DNA of 42,780 nucleotides from the IMG/VR virus record IMGVR_UViG_3300044712_001170, positions 1 through 42,780 of that record; one strand, given 5' to 3'. A model generated the notes under the pieces. The model saw nothing but the letters and a program-made list of their open reading frames with translations, did not search any database and had not been told where the DNA came from. Position numbers and translations under genes: made by a program. Every line of letters starts with the position of its first letter. The stretch's first letter is position 1. Source of the stretch: a virus. This document shows, one piece after another, positions 24,830-33,859 of the stretch.

Positions 24830-25864
24830 ATGGATTCCGTTCTTCCACCCCTCGAAACTGTCATTGGCCGATCGCTGATCGGTGCCGAGGCGTTGCTGTC
24901 GGAAATTCGGGAACTGCTCGCCAAAGAACTTGGCGAGCAGTGGGATCGTCAGCCGTCACTCGGTGCAATCTCCGAGACCGCTCGTCGTGTCCTCGATCGA
25001 TTTCAGCCCCTTTTGATCGATCACCTCACCGACACCGATTTAGCGGCTTGGGTAACTGGATTCGACACATTGTCAAAGCAGTTCCCAGGCTGGTTGGTCG
25101 ATGAGTTTCAAACGGGGATCCGCGCGAATCGCAGTTTTCAACCGCCGACAGATCCGCCCAGGATTCGACTTTTCGATATGTTCGAGAATGAACCTCGGTT
25201 GCGGTTTCCGTTGATCGAGAACGCGGCCGCAAGGCTCTTCGAACGAAATATTCTGACACGAAGCCAGTGGAACCAAGCTAGCGACGAAGCTCGGCAACGA
25301 GCTTTCATGATTACCGGCGACATATCGGCGGAAACAATCGAAGATGTTCGCAACATCTTGGCGGAAAACATCGATCGAGGAACATCTTTACGCGGCTTTC
25401 GGCAGGCAGTCCAAGATACGCTTGAGTCATCCGGTATTGGTCCAGCGCGAATCGAAACGATCTATCGAACAAACGTTCAGGCTTCGTTTCGTGACGGTCG
25501 CGAATCGCTTGCCTCCGATCCGATCGTTTCAGAGGTCTTCCCATACCAGCAATACTTGGCCATCCACGATCGAAGAACTCGGTCGCATCATCTTGAACTT
25601 GAGTCATTAGGACTCGACGGAACAAACGTCTACCGGCGCGACGATCCGTTTTGGGACTTATGGACTCCACCCAACGGCTACAACTGCCGCTGTGGCGTCC
25701 GGCTCATGACAGTGGAAGCGGCAGCTCGAGCCGGAGTGCGCGAAGCCCAAGAATGGCTCCGCACAGGCCGACCACCTGAATCGCCGGAGTACCGTTACCA
25801 AGCCATCCCATTTGTCAACGAGCCAGGCTTCGGCTCACGGGGTCGCGTAGGGGTACTCGTATGA
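24830..25864 (+). CDS. Minor head protein (Mu F-like / SPP1 gp7 family)
   Basis: 344 residues. The family motif IYRTNVQASFRDGR (about 211-224) and the C-terminal HHLELESLGLDGTNVYRRDD and WTPPNGYNCRCGVR segments (about residues 260-290) are those of Mu F-like / SPP1 gp7 minor head proteins, which bind the portal. The two Cys of NCRCG are preserved. The ATG has no good ribosome site; the start was chosen for its length and position. The last four bases overlap the next gene (ATGA). Confidence 0.85.
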   Translation: MDSVLPPLETVIGRSLIGAEALLSEIRELLAKELGEQWDRQPSLGAISETARRVLDRFQPLLIDHLTDTDLAAWVTGFDTLSKQFPGWLVDEFQTGIRANRSFQPPTDPPRIRLFDMFENEPRLRFPLIENAAARLFERNILTRSQWNQASDEARQRAFMITGDISAETIEDVRNILAENIDRGTSLRGFRQAVQDTLESSGIGPARIETIYRTNVQASFRDGRESLASDPIVSEVFPYQQYLAIHDRRTRSHHLELESLGLDGTNVYRRDDPFWDLWTPPNGYNCRCGVRLMTVEAAARAGVREAQEWLRTGRPPESPEYRYQAIPFVNEPGFGSRGRVGVLV

Positions 25865-28770
25865 CGCAGTACGCCTACACTTGGGAAATCGACGGCAAGA
25901 AGGCTTTGAACCCTGAGCAGTTCCAGCGAGATGCAGAGGGAGCCGGATTCGACATCGGGACGACCGAACCGATGATCGTGATTCGTACGTCGCGAGGCTC
26001 GATCCCTAGTATCTCACGAATGCTCATGGCAAAGGCAGACGCCGATGCCATCCTATCCGCTGGCAGTCCTGTCACGATAAAAGTCACCGAGTACGCGGCC
26101 GAGGACTCCGGCGGATGGAACGCGCGAGGCAGCCTTGAGTTCAGAAGCTTTTATCCGTTGCGATGCTCGACTGCATTCGGTCTCGATCAACGCCAAGTCA
26201 TCCTAGAACTGGCCGATGCAAAATACGCGTTGGCGAACAAGCACGTCCGCAAGAAGTTCAATCTCACGATTCGGCAAGATACCGACGAGGCAGGAACCGA
26301 TGAGATACTTGATCCGCAGTCGACATACGAAGGTGAGCCTTGGACGTATCAAGAGATTCTAGAAAAGCTTTTAGATCCAATGGATTCTCCTCCGGAAGTC
26401 ACGATTCCCGGAGACTTCGACGCGCCTCGGAATCTCGTGTTTGAATGCAGTGTTGCCGATGCGGTGGAGCAGTTGCTCGCATCCATTGGTATGGCTTTGG
26501 TACATGATCCATTTGAAGACGAATGGCAAATCATCGAGCTATCCGAGGACCAAGATTTGCAAGTCCTCGAAGAGGCCGAGGATGATGGCCGCTTGACCGT
26601 CACGAGACAACCGGTCGAGTCGGAACTCCTCATTCCACAAGCCGTGTTGGTGCGTCCGATGCGTATCGCCGACAGCAATGGCGATGCTGGCCTACTTATT
26701 CCGATCGAGGGAGTGATCGAGCCGGAGGCGTCCGGCAGGATAATAGCAATCGATGACCACGAGTTTGAGCCGGACACAGGAAGAATTGCAGATTCCGTCG
26801 CGGCATGGTACGGAGAAGCGAACGACGACATCGACAATCAGTTTTTTGGCATTTTGCGGATCGCTCCCGGATCGAAGATCACTCATTGCGAATGGTTCTT
26901 CAGCGACGAAGGAACAGCTACTCGCGTTCGGCGGATGATTGATCGGGATATTCCGTGGCCGAAGCAACCGCAACTTGTGAGGGGAATCGGTTTAATACGA
27001 TTTACACTCGAAGAGGATTTGCTTTGGAATTACGACAGCTCGCCAGAGTATTGGCCTCGTGCTGCGGCAATTATCAATACCGAAGACATCGAGGATCCCG
27101 ACAACGAAAAGGAGATCGTCGTCACAGCCGTCAACACTCGCCAGCAGGGGCGAAAAGGCGATCGTGGAATAGCTTGGGTCGTTCCACCGGTCGAGCGAGA
27201 AGAAGCCGATCCGGAACTCAGAAAAACTCGGTACTACGTTTTGCAGCTTGCGGACCGGTCGGAGCTAGTGCGATTCGAGCTCACAGCCGATCTCGTTGCT
27301 GGTGCCACTTCGGCAGAAGCGAAGATCATCGGCGAGACTGATCCACCGTACCCTCTGAGAATACAGGTTTCGCCGTGGCTAAGGCTCGATGTGAAGTTCC
27401 GGTTTGGGAGCCATCCCGGCAACCAAGCTCCAGCCGGGACTCGTGGCTTTGCATGGCGAACCACCCTCGGGACCGAGGAAAAATGGTGGATCATCGCACT
27501 AGGTTCGTATCTCGATGACATGCGAATCACGGCCAACGTGAATTTCCCATACGGAACGCCGGACGTGGGTTTCAACGACCCAACGCCACCCGACCCAATA
27601 CCCATCAACAATATCAAAGGCATCAACAAGCGATGGACCGGCGACGCGGAGTATTTCGTCGACAATCCCGACGGCCATAAACTTTGGAACGGATGTAAGA
27701 TTCGCGCGGAGTGGAACCAAGACACCGAAAAATTCGAAGTTTACTCAGCTACGGCCGACAAGATCATTCATTCAGTCAGCCAAGCATTCTGCACTTTCAA
27801 GCGAAACAACGGCGCTAACGGAAACCAAGCATGGGAAATCGGTTCCGACGCCAACTGGGTTGTATCGGTGAGTTATCAAGACTGCCAGATCAAGTACACC
27901 AACAACTGTGGAGAGACTACCGTTGCAGGCGAACTCAACTTTGTTAAAGAGGTTCGGATGGGCGAGCTCGAAGGGAATGAATGCTGGCTCGTTTACACGA
28001 ACTGCGAGAAGACTCAGCCTCAATGCGGTTCTTGCACGTGGGTTGCTGCTGATGACGGAAACGGTGGACTTATGTGGGTTCCTGGAGATACTTGCCCGTC
28101 GGGTTGCACTTGCTTCGGTCCTCCTTCAACGCCGCCGACATCGCTCTCGGAAGTGGCAAATTCGTACTGTGTTTTTGATGATGAGGAAGAGCCAATTGAC
28201 GTCGAGCATCGCATTAAGGAAATGAAGTTTGTCACCGATGTTGTTTATGACATCGCTGCATGCGGATTGAAAGTTACGCGAAGCTGCGTCACTAACCCAT
28301 CGATCAGCCCGATGCACTTTGTGACTGCTGTGTTCGCAGTTTCAAGCGGAGTGTACTACTCCACCAACTGCGGCGTCGACGTGCTGGTATTCGAGTTCGA
28401 CGACTGTAAAAAGCCGTGCGAGGGTGAATGCGAATGGACCGCCGTTCCCGACGGTGAAGACAACCAAGGACCACTCTACAAGTGGGTGACGGAGTCGACC
28501 TGCCCGACCGAAGATTGCGGATGTGTTCCGCCAGTAAACCGCCCTGTCAGCATCAACGATACGGCGACAACGGGGTGTGAAGAAACTCCTCCTGTGCCGT
28601 GTGAGGGCGAGTGCAATTGGGTGGTCGTGCTAGGTGGGAACGGTACATTCCTCTGGGCGACCGAGGATAGCTGCGGTGCAGGTTGTGAATGTAATCCACC
28701 AGACAGACAGCCTATCAACGGGCTGGATACAGACGTGACTCAGTGTATTGATTCTGGGGGCGGAGCATGA
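25861..28770 (+). CDS. Large tail-tip / baseplate hub protein with Cys-rich repeats
   Basis: 969 residues. The N-terminal two thirds are beta-rich and acidic. Near the C-terminus lie three repeated Cys-rich units, at about residues 722-770, 853-905 and 914-964. Each has CxxxCxW or CxxCxW, about 16 residues to a second Trp, then a Cys cluster of the form CxxxCxC followed by a proline-rich turn and a final Cys. A linker domain lies between the first and second units. The units are probably disulfide-bonded outside the cell, or bind metal, and could form the receptor-contact tip. The start overlaps the minor head gene (ATGA), and the stop overlaps the next gene. Confidence 0.65.
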   Translation: MTQYAYTWEIDGKKALNPEQFQRDAEGAGFDIGTTEPMIVIRTSRGSIPSISRMLMAKADADAILSAGSPVTIKVTEYAAEDSGGWNARGSLEFRSFYPLRCSTAFGLDQRQVILELADAKYALANKHVRKKFNLTIRQDTDEAGTDEILDPQSTYEGEPWTYQEILEKLLDPMDSPPEVTIPGDFDAPRNLVFECSVADAVEQLLASIGMALVHDPFEDEWQIIELSEDQDLQVLEEAEDDGRLTVTRQPVESELLIPQAVLVRPMRIADSNGDAGLLIPIEGVIEPEASGRIIAIDDHEFEPDTGRIADSVAAWYGEANDDIDNQFFGILRIAPGSKITHCEWFFSDEGTATRVRRMIDRDIPWPKQPQLVRGIGLIRFTLEEDLLWNYDSSPEYWPRAAAIINTEDIEDPDNEKEIVVTAVNTRQQGRKGDRGIAWVVPPVEREEADPELRKTRYYVLQLADRSELVRFELTADLVAGATSAEAKIIGETDPPYPLRIQVSPWLRLDVKFRFGSHPGNQAPAGTRGFAWRTTLGTEEKWWIIALGSYLDDMRITANVNFPYGTPDVGFNDPTPPDPIPINNIKGINKRWTGDAEYFVDNPDGHKLWNGCKIRAEWNQDTEKFEVYSATADKIIHSVSQAFCTFKRNNGANGNQAWEIGSDANWVVSVSYQDCQIKYTNNCGETTVAGELNFVKEVRMGELEGNECWLVYTNCEKTQPQCGSCTWVAADDGNGGLMWVPGDTCPSGCTCFGPPSTPPTSLSEVANSYCVFDDEEEPIDVEHRIKEMKFVTDVVYDIAACGLKVTRSCVTNPSISPMHFVTAVFAVSSGVYYSTNCGVDVLVFEFDDCKKPCEGECEWTAVPDGEDNQGPLYKWVTESTCPTEDCGCVPPVNRPVSINDTATTGCEETPPVPCEGECNWVVVLGGNGTFLWATEDSCGAGCECNPPDRQPINGLDTDVTQCIDSGGGA

Positions 28771-30188
28771 CAAAGGTGATCAGGCTGCCAAACGGCGCAG
28801 TTCTCAAGACAGCCAACGGAGTAGCCGCTTCGAAAGACTGCTGCTGTGAAAATGAATGCCCCCAATGTCCGCCGCTAGATCGCATGCCTCAAATCTGCGA
28901 AGTATGGGTGAAGCCAAGAACGCCTGAATACGTCATGAACTTAGCCGAAGACAACGTTGCGCTATCTTGGCGGCTGAATTTCGACGGAGATGTTCCCCCG
29001 GCTTGGACGAAAGAAACTCGGGATGGAGTTTGCTGGTATCTCTATCAGGTACCTTTAACGCAAGTTTGCTGTGAATGGCGATGTAATGATGCGGCAGTTG
29101 TACCGATCACGCTAGACGGTGAGCCGCTCGAATGTGAACGTACCTACTCATTCGAATGCGAGGGCGAGAATGGTCCGGTGATGATAACTCGCAAGGAAAC
29201 TGTGACGCTCGATGGCGATGTGCGAGTATGCCGGATTGAGTTAGTCGCCGAATGCTCTGCGTTGCTTGAAATCGAGTTCAATTGCTCTACGGGGGTGGGC
29301 CGTGGTCGCGTGAGTGATTTCGAGTTTATCTATCGGCAAGACTTCACCGCTCGTTATGTTGGCACAGAAGAAATCGTAGAAGAAGACGTGAGTGGGTCAG
29401 ACCCGGCATGTCCTCCCGGTGGTTCAACAGTATCCTACAACAAAGATCCAATGATATATGGTTGCGGTTCCGCTGGCTCGCCATGCTTCAATGGTTTGGA
29501 CTGTAGCGGGGAAGAGCCAGGCGAAGGCAACGAGTCCTGTTGTGAAGATTTCGTTTCAACCGGTAACATCGAGTTCGGTGACACGATCTGCAATACGATT
29601 GCGCCATTCGTTCCATACCGCGATTACGTTCAGGCTGTTGGTGACGGGTTTTGCTGGAAGTTTCGAAGCGGTTGGCATTGTACGCCATGCAACTATCGAT
29701 ACGGCACTGCTAACTTCATCACGCAAATACCTCCAACTCCATGGGTTGAGTTCACCTTTGGTATTAATCAAGTCGTTCACTTCACGCCAAAATTCGCGGC
29801 AACGGATAGTAACAGAGTCTTCGGCTGTCCTTCGTCCTACAATCCGCCGTTTGACCGCATGACAATGCCTCACGGAGGATCCACGTTCGAGACGTTGCGA
29901 TGGGAGTGGCTTACTGTGTGGGGTGATAACGACACGCCGCTATATCGATGTGAGACTGATTTGAGCGAAGAAGGCGACAATTTACGATCACCGCCGTGGG
30001 TTGAAGATTGCACAGCAAGCATGAAGCCACCAGGATTACAAATCGAGACTCACGCTGAAGATGACCCCTTCACGATCATTGATTTTGAGTTCGACTTCTT
30101 GGCGACAATTGAACCTGCGGCACCTTGCGAGGCTATCGTTAATCCATATTGTGGCGAAGTAGGAAACCCAAATCCGGGCCCGGTCTGA
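28767..30188 (+). CDS. Large Cys-rich virion/tail protein
   Basis: 473 residues, coupled to the previous gene (ATGA). It contains more than 30 Cys, including DCCCENECPQC near residue 24 and CCEWRC near residue 100. Regularly spaced Trp and acidic runs suggest a beta-rich, disulfide-stabilised protein. No enzyme motif was seen. Together with the previous product it may build the tail tip or receptor-binding device. The stop overlaps the following ATG (TGATG). Confidence 0.65.
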   Translation: MTKVIRLPNGAVLKTANGVAASKDCCCENECPQCPPLDRMPQICEVWVKPRTPEYVMNLAEDNVALSWRLNFDGDVPPAWTKETRDGVCWYLYQVPLTQVCCEWRCNDAAVVPITLDGEPLECERTYSFECEGENGPVMITRKETVTLDGDVRVCRIELVAECSALLEIEFNCSTGVGRGRVSDFEFIYRQDFTARYVGTEEIVEEDVSGSDPACPPGGSTVSYNKDPMIYGCGSAGSPCFNGLDCSGEEPGEGNESCCEDFVSTGNIEFGDTICNTIAPFVPYRDYVQAVGDGFCWKFRSGWHCTPCNYRYGTANFITQIPPTPWVEFTFGINQVVHFTPKFAATDSNRVFGCPSSYNPPFDRMTMPHGGSTFETLRWEWLTVWGDNDTPLYRCETDLSEEGDNLRSPPWVEDCTASMKPPGLQIETHAEDDPFTIIDFEFDFLATIEPAAPCEAIVNPYCGEVGNPNPGPV

Positions 30189-30748
30189 TGTTGCGAGCTG
30201 AGCTAAAAGTGTTACCAGCGAAGCCTACCGTTGTTCATTCGTTGGACGTTACCCAAACGACGACGGATCACACACAAACCCTTCCTGCGGGTTATCGTCG
30301 ATGTGGTGTTTGTGGTCGTGCATTCGCCGTCAAGTCATGCCCAACTTGCCAACTTCGACGAGAAAAGAGCGGAAGTGTGCAACAATTCACAGCGCCATCA
30401 CCTCGACAAGCATCCCCGCCCAATGATTCGAAGGCTGTCGGTTCGGAGCCAACACCGCGAGAGAAGGTAAAGACACCCAAGCATCAGCCTTGCATCCATC
30501 GAGGCGAGGAAATTGGAACAATGAAATGCGGCTGCCAAGGAGACCGAAGAGCTTTCCGATGCACAAAACTAATTCGCCGCAACGTCACTCCGGTTGAGCA
30601 AGCACTTTGCGTAGCTATAGCGACTTCTAAGCCATTCGTCTCTATCGTAGCCAAAGACGGTTCAAAGCTATTCGAAGGGGATCCAGCCGAAGTTGTCGTA
30701 TGTGGAAAAAAAACGTGCGATCTGTACGAACCTTTGAGCATGTCATGA
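30188..30748 (+). CDS. Small zinc protein with two Cys clusters
   Basis: 186 residues from ATG 30188, coupled to the previous stop. CGVCGRAFAVKSCPTC (about residues 39-54) is a classical four-Cys zinc ribbon. A second cluster (CIHRGEEIGTMKCGCQGD near residue 103) has the CxHxGE...CxC form seen in phage and planctomycete proteins. The C-terminus ends with another Cys pair. It closes the tail operon before attP. Function unknown. Confidence 0.65.
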   Translation: MLRAELKVLPAKPTVVHSLDVTQTTTDHTQTLPAGYRRCGVCGRAFAVKSCPTCQLRREKSGSVQQFTAPSPRQASPPNDSKAVGSEPTPREKVKTPKHQPCIHRGEEIGTMKCGCQGDRRAFRCTKLIRRNVTPVEQALCVAIATSKPFVSIVAKDGSKLFEGDPAEVVVCGKKTCDLYEPLSMS

Positions 30749-30799
30749 CGACACCGCGCAGCAAGAAAACGAGGACCTTCAGCAAGTGGGAAGGAACGT

Positions 30800-30820
30800 G
30801 TCCCCAAAATGTCCCCAAAA
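30800..30820 (+). repeat. Arm-type site pair left of attP core
   Basis: Two copies of GTCCCCAAAA, at 30800-30809 and 30811-30820, start 11 bp apart, one helical turn. An equal pair occurs at 31016-31036 on the other side of the attachment core. This is the usual arrangement of integrase arm-type binding sites, about 100 bp away from the core on each side. Confidence 0.75.
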
Positions 30821-30907
30821 ACTCGGTATCAACACGTTTTCAACGGTTCTATCCGTACTGGAGCAACACGAAAGGCTTGGAAATAGGCGGTTTTCGTTGT
30901 GTTTTAG

Positions 30908-30952
30908 ACGTTCGGGACGTAGAGGTCGCAGGTTCAAATCCTGTCACTCCGA
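30908..30952 (+). other. attP core: 3' part of a tRNA-Pro(CGG) gene
   Basis: The sequence reads as the 3' part of tRNA-Pro: anticodon loop TTCGGGA (anticodon CGG), 3' anticodon stem CGTAG, T-arm GCAGG-TTCAAAT-CCTGT, acceptor strand CACTCCG and discriminator A at 30952. No 5' half exists upstream. Phage integrases often recombine in such tRNA 3' ends, so that integration restores the host gene. The integrase follows at 31113. Confidence 0.85.
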
Positions 30953-31015
30953 TTAGGAAAACCCAGCAAAATCACGGGTATCGCAGAGCGTCGGATCGCT
31001 GATGAGTTTCTGGAT

Positions 31016-31036
31016 GTCCCCAAAACGTCCCCAAAA
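31016..31036 (+). repeat. Arm-type site pair right of attP core
   Basis: GTCCCCAAAA occurs at 31016-31025 and 31027-31036, the same 11-bp phasing as the left pair at 30800. It lies between the attP core and the integrase gene. The rest of the attP region (30749-31112) shows nothing else certain beyond a short GTCC-like word near 31074. Confidence 0.75.
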
Positions 31037-31112
31037 TCCAGACGAGCCCGCGGGCGAAGGTAAGGACCAAACGTGTCCGAAGGTGTAGTCTCATTGGGAG
31101 AGAGGTGACACC

Positions 31113-32156
31113 ATGAGAAAGCCTTTTTGGCGAAAGAACCGCAAGTGCTGGTACGTCAAAGACGAGACGGGAAAAGACATCCGACTTGGGCCGGATAAAG
31201 AAGAGGCAATGAGGCTCTGGCATTCGCTGTTTGAGCCTCGAAATCGTGCCGATGATCCATCAATAGGGTTTGTTGCCGAACGATTCCTTTCCGAGCACGC
31301 CAGCGGCTCGCAGCGAGTCTTTGCGGATGCCAAACGAATCCTTCAGGCTCTAATTGATCGCTTTGATTCAAATAGCTTGGTGAGCAGCCTTACGCCTGGG
31401 AAGATAACCGCCTGGATCAAAGAACCGAACATTCAAACCAAAGCAGGGAAACGGGCTTGGTCCTTGTACCGGCAGAGAGATGTCGGGCGGATGGTACGTG
31501 CTATTTTCCAGTGGGCGGAAGACTCTGAACTGATACGAAAGAATCCACTAAAAAAGCTTCGACTCGAAACGCCGGAACCCCGGAATGCAGTTGTGCCGCC
31601 TGGAGTGCATCGACAACTCGTCGAGGCTTGCTTGGCTTCGCGGCAGTCGAGGTCATTCGCTCTATATTTGATCGCCAGCCACTGCGGGGCGAGACCTCAG
31701 CAGATTCGAGAAGTCACAGCGGCCAACGTATCGCATGATTTTCGGACCGTTGTATTCCCAAGGCACAAGAGCCGCAGGAAGACCGGCAAGCCGCTCGTTG
31801 TTTTCGCTTCGCCTTGCCTGCAAACAATCCTTCGGATCCTCGTTGCGGCTCGTCCGGTCGGCGAGTTGTTCCGAAATGATCGAGGTGAAGCATGGAAAAA
31901 AGACACCGTATCACATCGCATTCGACGGCTTCGTGAGTCACTCGGGCTGGATCCTAAGATCATTGCTTACGCTTACCGGCATACGTTCGCGACTGACGCG
32001 CTACGCGCTGGAGTCGATCTGGCCACGGTTGCCGTCTTGTTGGGGCACAACTCGACGGAGATGGTGAGCCGAGTGTATGGACATCTTGCCGAACATCCGG
32101 ACCACATTGCAAAAGCAGCTGTCAAGGTTGCCGCGAAGCGTATCGGCGGCACGTAG
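31113..32156 (+). CDS. int: Phage integrase (tyrosine recombinase)
   Basis: 347 residues. The N-terminus (RKPFWRKNRKCWYVKD) is an arm-binding domain of the kind found in phage integrases. The catalytic domain shows R194 (GARP), K219 (PRHK), Y286-x-x-R289 (YAYRH, where a His is usual), H312 (LGHNS) and nucleophile Y322 (VYGHL). The His-to-Tyr change in the HxxR box is tolerated in many phage integrases. AGAGAGGTG precedes the ATG. It lies beside attP in the canonical order and should catalyse insertion at tRNA-Pro. Confidence 0.93.
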   Translation: MRKPFWRKNRKCWYVKDETGKDIRLGPDKEEAMRLWHSLFEPRNRADDPSIGFVAERFLSEHASGSQRVFADAKRILQALIDRFDSNSLVSSLTPGKITAWIKEPNIQTKAGKRAWSLYRQRDVGRMVRAIFQWAEDSELIRKNPLKKLRLETPEPRNAVVPPGVHRQLVEACLASRQSRSFALYLIASHCGARPQQIREVTAANVSHDFRTVVFPRHKSRRKTGKPLVVFASPCLQTILRILVAARPVGELFRNDRGEAWKKDTVSHRIRRLRESLGLDPKIIAYAYRHTFATDALRAGVDLATVAVLLGHNSTEMVSRVYGHLAEHPDHIAKAAVKVAAKRIGGT

Positions 32157-32185
32157 TTATCTGAGGCGACTCGTATAAGTATCGT

Positions 32186-32944
32186 TCATCGGATTCTTTT
32201 CGTTACCCGACACTTGAACCTGCAAAGCCCGCGTCGTGATGGCTCTACGTACTTCCAAATCTCGTGACCGTCATCGACAAACGCAAGCGGAGTGCCAACG
32301 TATCCTGTATTGACTTTGACTTCGTACGCATCCTTAAACTGCATCGTGTCGAGCATCGACTTTGTCCCGTAGCAGTCGATTGCCCGTTGGCACGGGTAGC
32401 CATCCTCATCCGTGCAAGCAACCCATCTGTCGGCTTCCCATCTCGCGCGGTCTGCATCCATTCCGTACGTTTCTTTCGCTGGAGCAAAGTGCGAAACAAA
32501 ATGACCAAAGACGGCTAGAACAGCGTCTCGAAAAAACTTCATCGCCGCTGCTTCCACTCGTACTATTTGCCGGATTTCGCTGTTTGCGAAAATCCAAGTA
32601 TCCCGTGCGAAATCGCGTTCAGGATCATGCCATTTTTTCCCGTCCAATTCCCAGCCAACGGCATCAGCCGTCACAAAATCGAGGCGGAATCGACCGACTT
32701 GGTATTGCTGAAAAATATCTTGGGCGTCGTACCGTTTGAGAAGGCAATGGAGTAAATCGCCCTCTATCGGAGAATCGCAGCGAGCGAATGCACGCCCTAT
32801 CTCATGCGCATAAGCTTCATCGACCAATATCCTAAACGGATGCGGAACCGATGAACGTCCTCTGCTGCGTTCGAGGACGGCGTTTCGCTTTGCCCACCAC
32901 TCCGGTGAACAAAGGTATTTGTGGTAGCGTTCCTTGTCAGACAT
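32186..32944 (-). CDS. VSR/DUF559-like PD-(D/E)XK nuclease with HNH-like N-terminus
   Basis: 252 residues. The core shows SPIEGDLLHCLL (E61), RLDF (D89) and WELDGKKWHDPERD (E99, D101, K103), then helix IRQIVRVEAAAMKF, which fits VSR/DUF559-type endonucleases. The first 30 residues (a YHKYLCSPEWWAKRNAVLER segment) resemble the start of HNH nucleases, but the metal-binding Cys pairs are missing. The C-terminal 80 residues are unassigned. It faces the integrase from the opposite strand with a 29-bp gap, an arrangement typical of cargo genes. Its role could be defence or mobility; the target is unknown. Confidence 0.65.
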   Translation of the reverse strand: MSDKERYHKYLCSPEWWAKRNAVLERSRGRSSVPHPFRILVDEAYAHEIGRAFARCDSPIEGDLLHCLLKRYDAQDIFQQYQVGRFRLDFVTADAVGWELDGKKWHDPERDFARDTWIFANSEIRQIVRVEAAAMKFFRDAVLAVFGHFVSHFAPAKETYGMDADRARWEADRWVACTDEDGYPCQRAIDCYGTKSMLDTMQFKDAYEVKVNTGYVGTPLAFVDDGHEIWKYVEPSRRGLCRFKCRVTKRIR

Positions 32945-32992
32945 GGCGATTGAATTGACGCATGAAGAAAGAATTTTTTGAGGGTTGGATCG

Positions 32993-33283
32993 CTATTTAG
33001 CGCGAGATCCGTGGTTCAGAAAAAGCTTGCTTGGAAGTCTGCTCTTCACAGCCCTTTTTTTCGAATGTGATTCGATTGTTGGAAACTCGCCCTGTCGAAA
33101 AGCCTCGACGGCTGATGCGTTGATGCGGAATTCCTGACGAGTGCCCTTATCCGAGATGTTGAAGCTTCGGAGCTTCTTTGACTTGCAAAGCGCGCGAACT
33201 TGATCGACGCTGCATCGCAGAATGGCAGCAACTTCAGCGGGCTTCAGAACTCTGTCTTGCGAGACTGTAGATGATCCGTCCAT
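32993..33283 (-). CDS. Small HTH (excisionase/AlpA-like) protein
   Basis: 96 residues from ATG 33283; a longer frame reaches 33364 but would begin in the regulatory region. VLKPAEVAAILRCSVDQVRAL (around residues 11-31) is a helix-turn-helix of the excisionase/MerR type, followed by a short wing with FNISDKGTRQEFRI. The basic C-terminus ends in a KRAVKSR-like stretch. It could be the excisionase partner of the integrase at 31113, or a repressor of the leftward cargo. Confidence 0.7.
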   Translation of the reverse strand: MDGSSTVSQDRVLKPAEVAAILRCSVDQVRALCKSKKLRSFNISDKGTRQEFRINASAVEAFRQGEFPTIESHSKKRAVKSRLPSKLFLNHGSRAK

Positions 33284-33299
33284 TGGCTCAGCGATTGGA

Positions 33300-33320
33300 T
33301 TGGCGGGAGACGCTGAGGGC
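33300..33320 (+). repeat. 21-bp repeat, copy 1 (second copy at 37443)
   Basis: TTGGCGGGAGACGCTGAGGG followed by C is identical to 37443-37463. It lies in the 264-bp divergent region (33284-33547) upstream of the leftward HTH gene, in which no other clear signal was seen. Within it, GCG-GGAGA-CGC can fold with GGA in a loop, the shape CsrA binds, and this phage encodes CsrA. An operator for a DNA-binding protein is an equal possibility. Confidence 0.6.
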
Positions 33321-33547
33321 GGAACGGTGAGAAGTGTACCGACAATGCAAAAGTCGTCAAGCAAAATTCATCGTCGACAGGTTTTCCACGACAGACGCGA
33401 TTCAGAACAACCAATGATTCACGCGGTCGAATGATGGCGATGACCGGACGTGTCATCTGTCCACTGTACAACCGGCGAATCAGGAAAAGTCAGGACGGAG
33501 TAGCGAAACAGTCAACCAGTCAAACGTGAGGAAAAAGGGTAGCAGTA

Positions 33548-33859
33548 GTGTTCGAAATCAGTTTTAGAACAAAGGCCGGAGAAAACGAGCGACATGTAGT
33601 GCATCATTGGTGGATAGCTGAGGTGACAGCGAAAAAAGCGGTAGCCGATGGCTCATCAGCTGTGAAGATCCGGCGTATCCGAACCGACGTTTGGCTAGTC
33701 GATTCGGATGGCGAATTGCACGAAGTTAGCAAGCGGACCGACGCCGGAATCGCTGCTAGGTGGGCCAGGGACTACGCCGGGTTTGACCGGGAAATGGGGG
33801 TGCTGCTATGGCCGAGCCGCAGCAAATCTCCGAAATCGATCACCACCCCATCCAGTTGA
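33548..33859 (+). CDS. Hypothetical protein
   Basis: 103 residues from GTG 33548, with AAAAAGGG upstream. Beta-rich, with a WWIAEVTAKKAVADG helix and VWLVDSDGELHEVSKR hairpin; no known family. It is the only rightward gene in the cargo region, and a 34-residue frame on the other strand overlaps its last 20 bases. Confidence 0.5.
   Translation: MFEISFRTKAGENERHVVHHWWIAEVTAKKAVADGSSAVKIRRIRTDVWLVDSDGELHEVSKRTDAGIAARWARDYAGFDREMGVLLWPSRSKSPKSITTPSS

Noticed and set aside
8766-25864. Mu-type transposable phage
   Set aside because: Head proteins resemble Mu, but there is no MuA/MuB-like transposase or terminal transposase sites; an integrase with tRNA attP is present instead.
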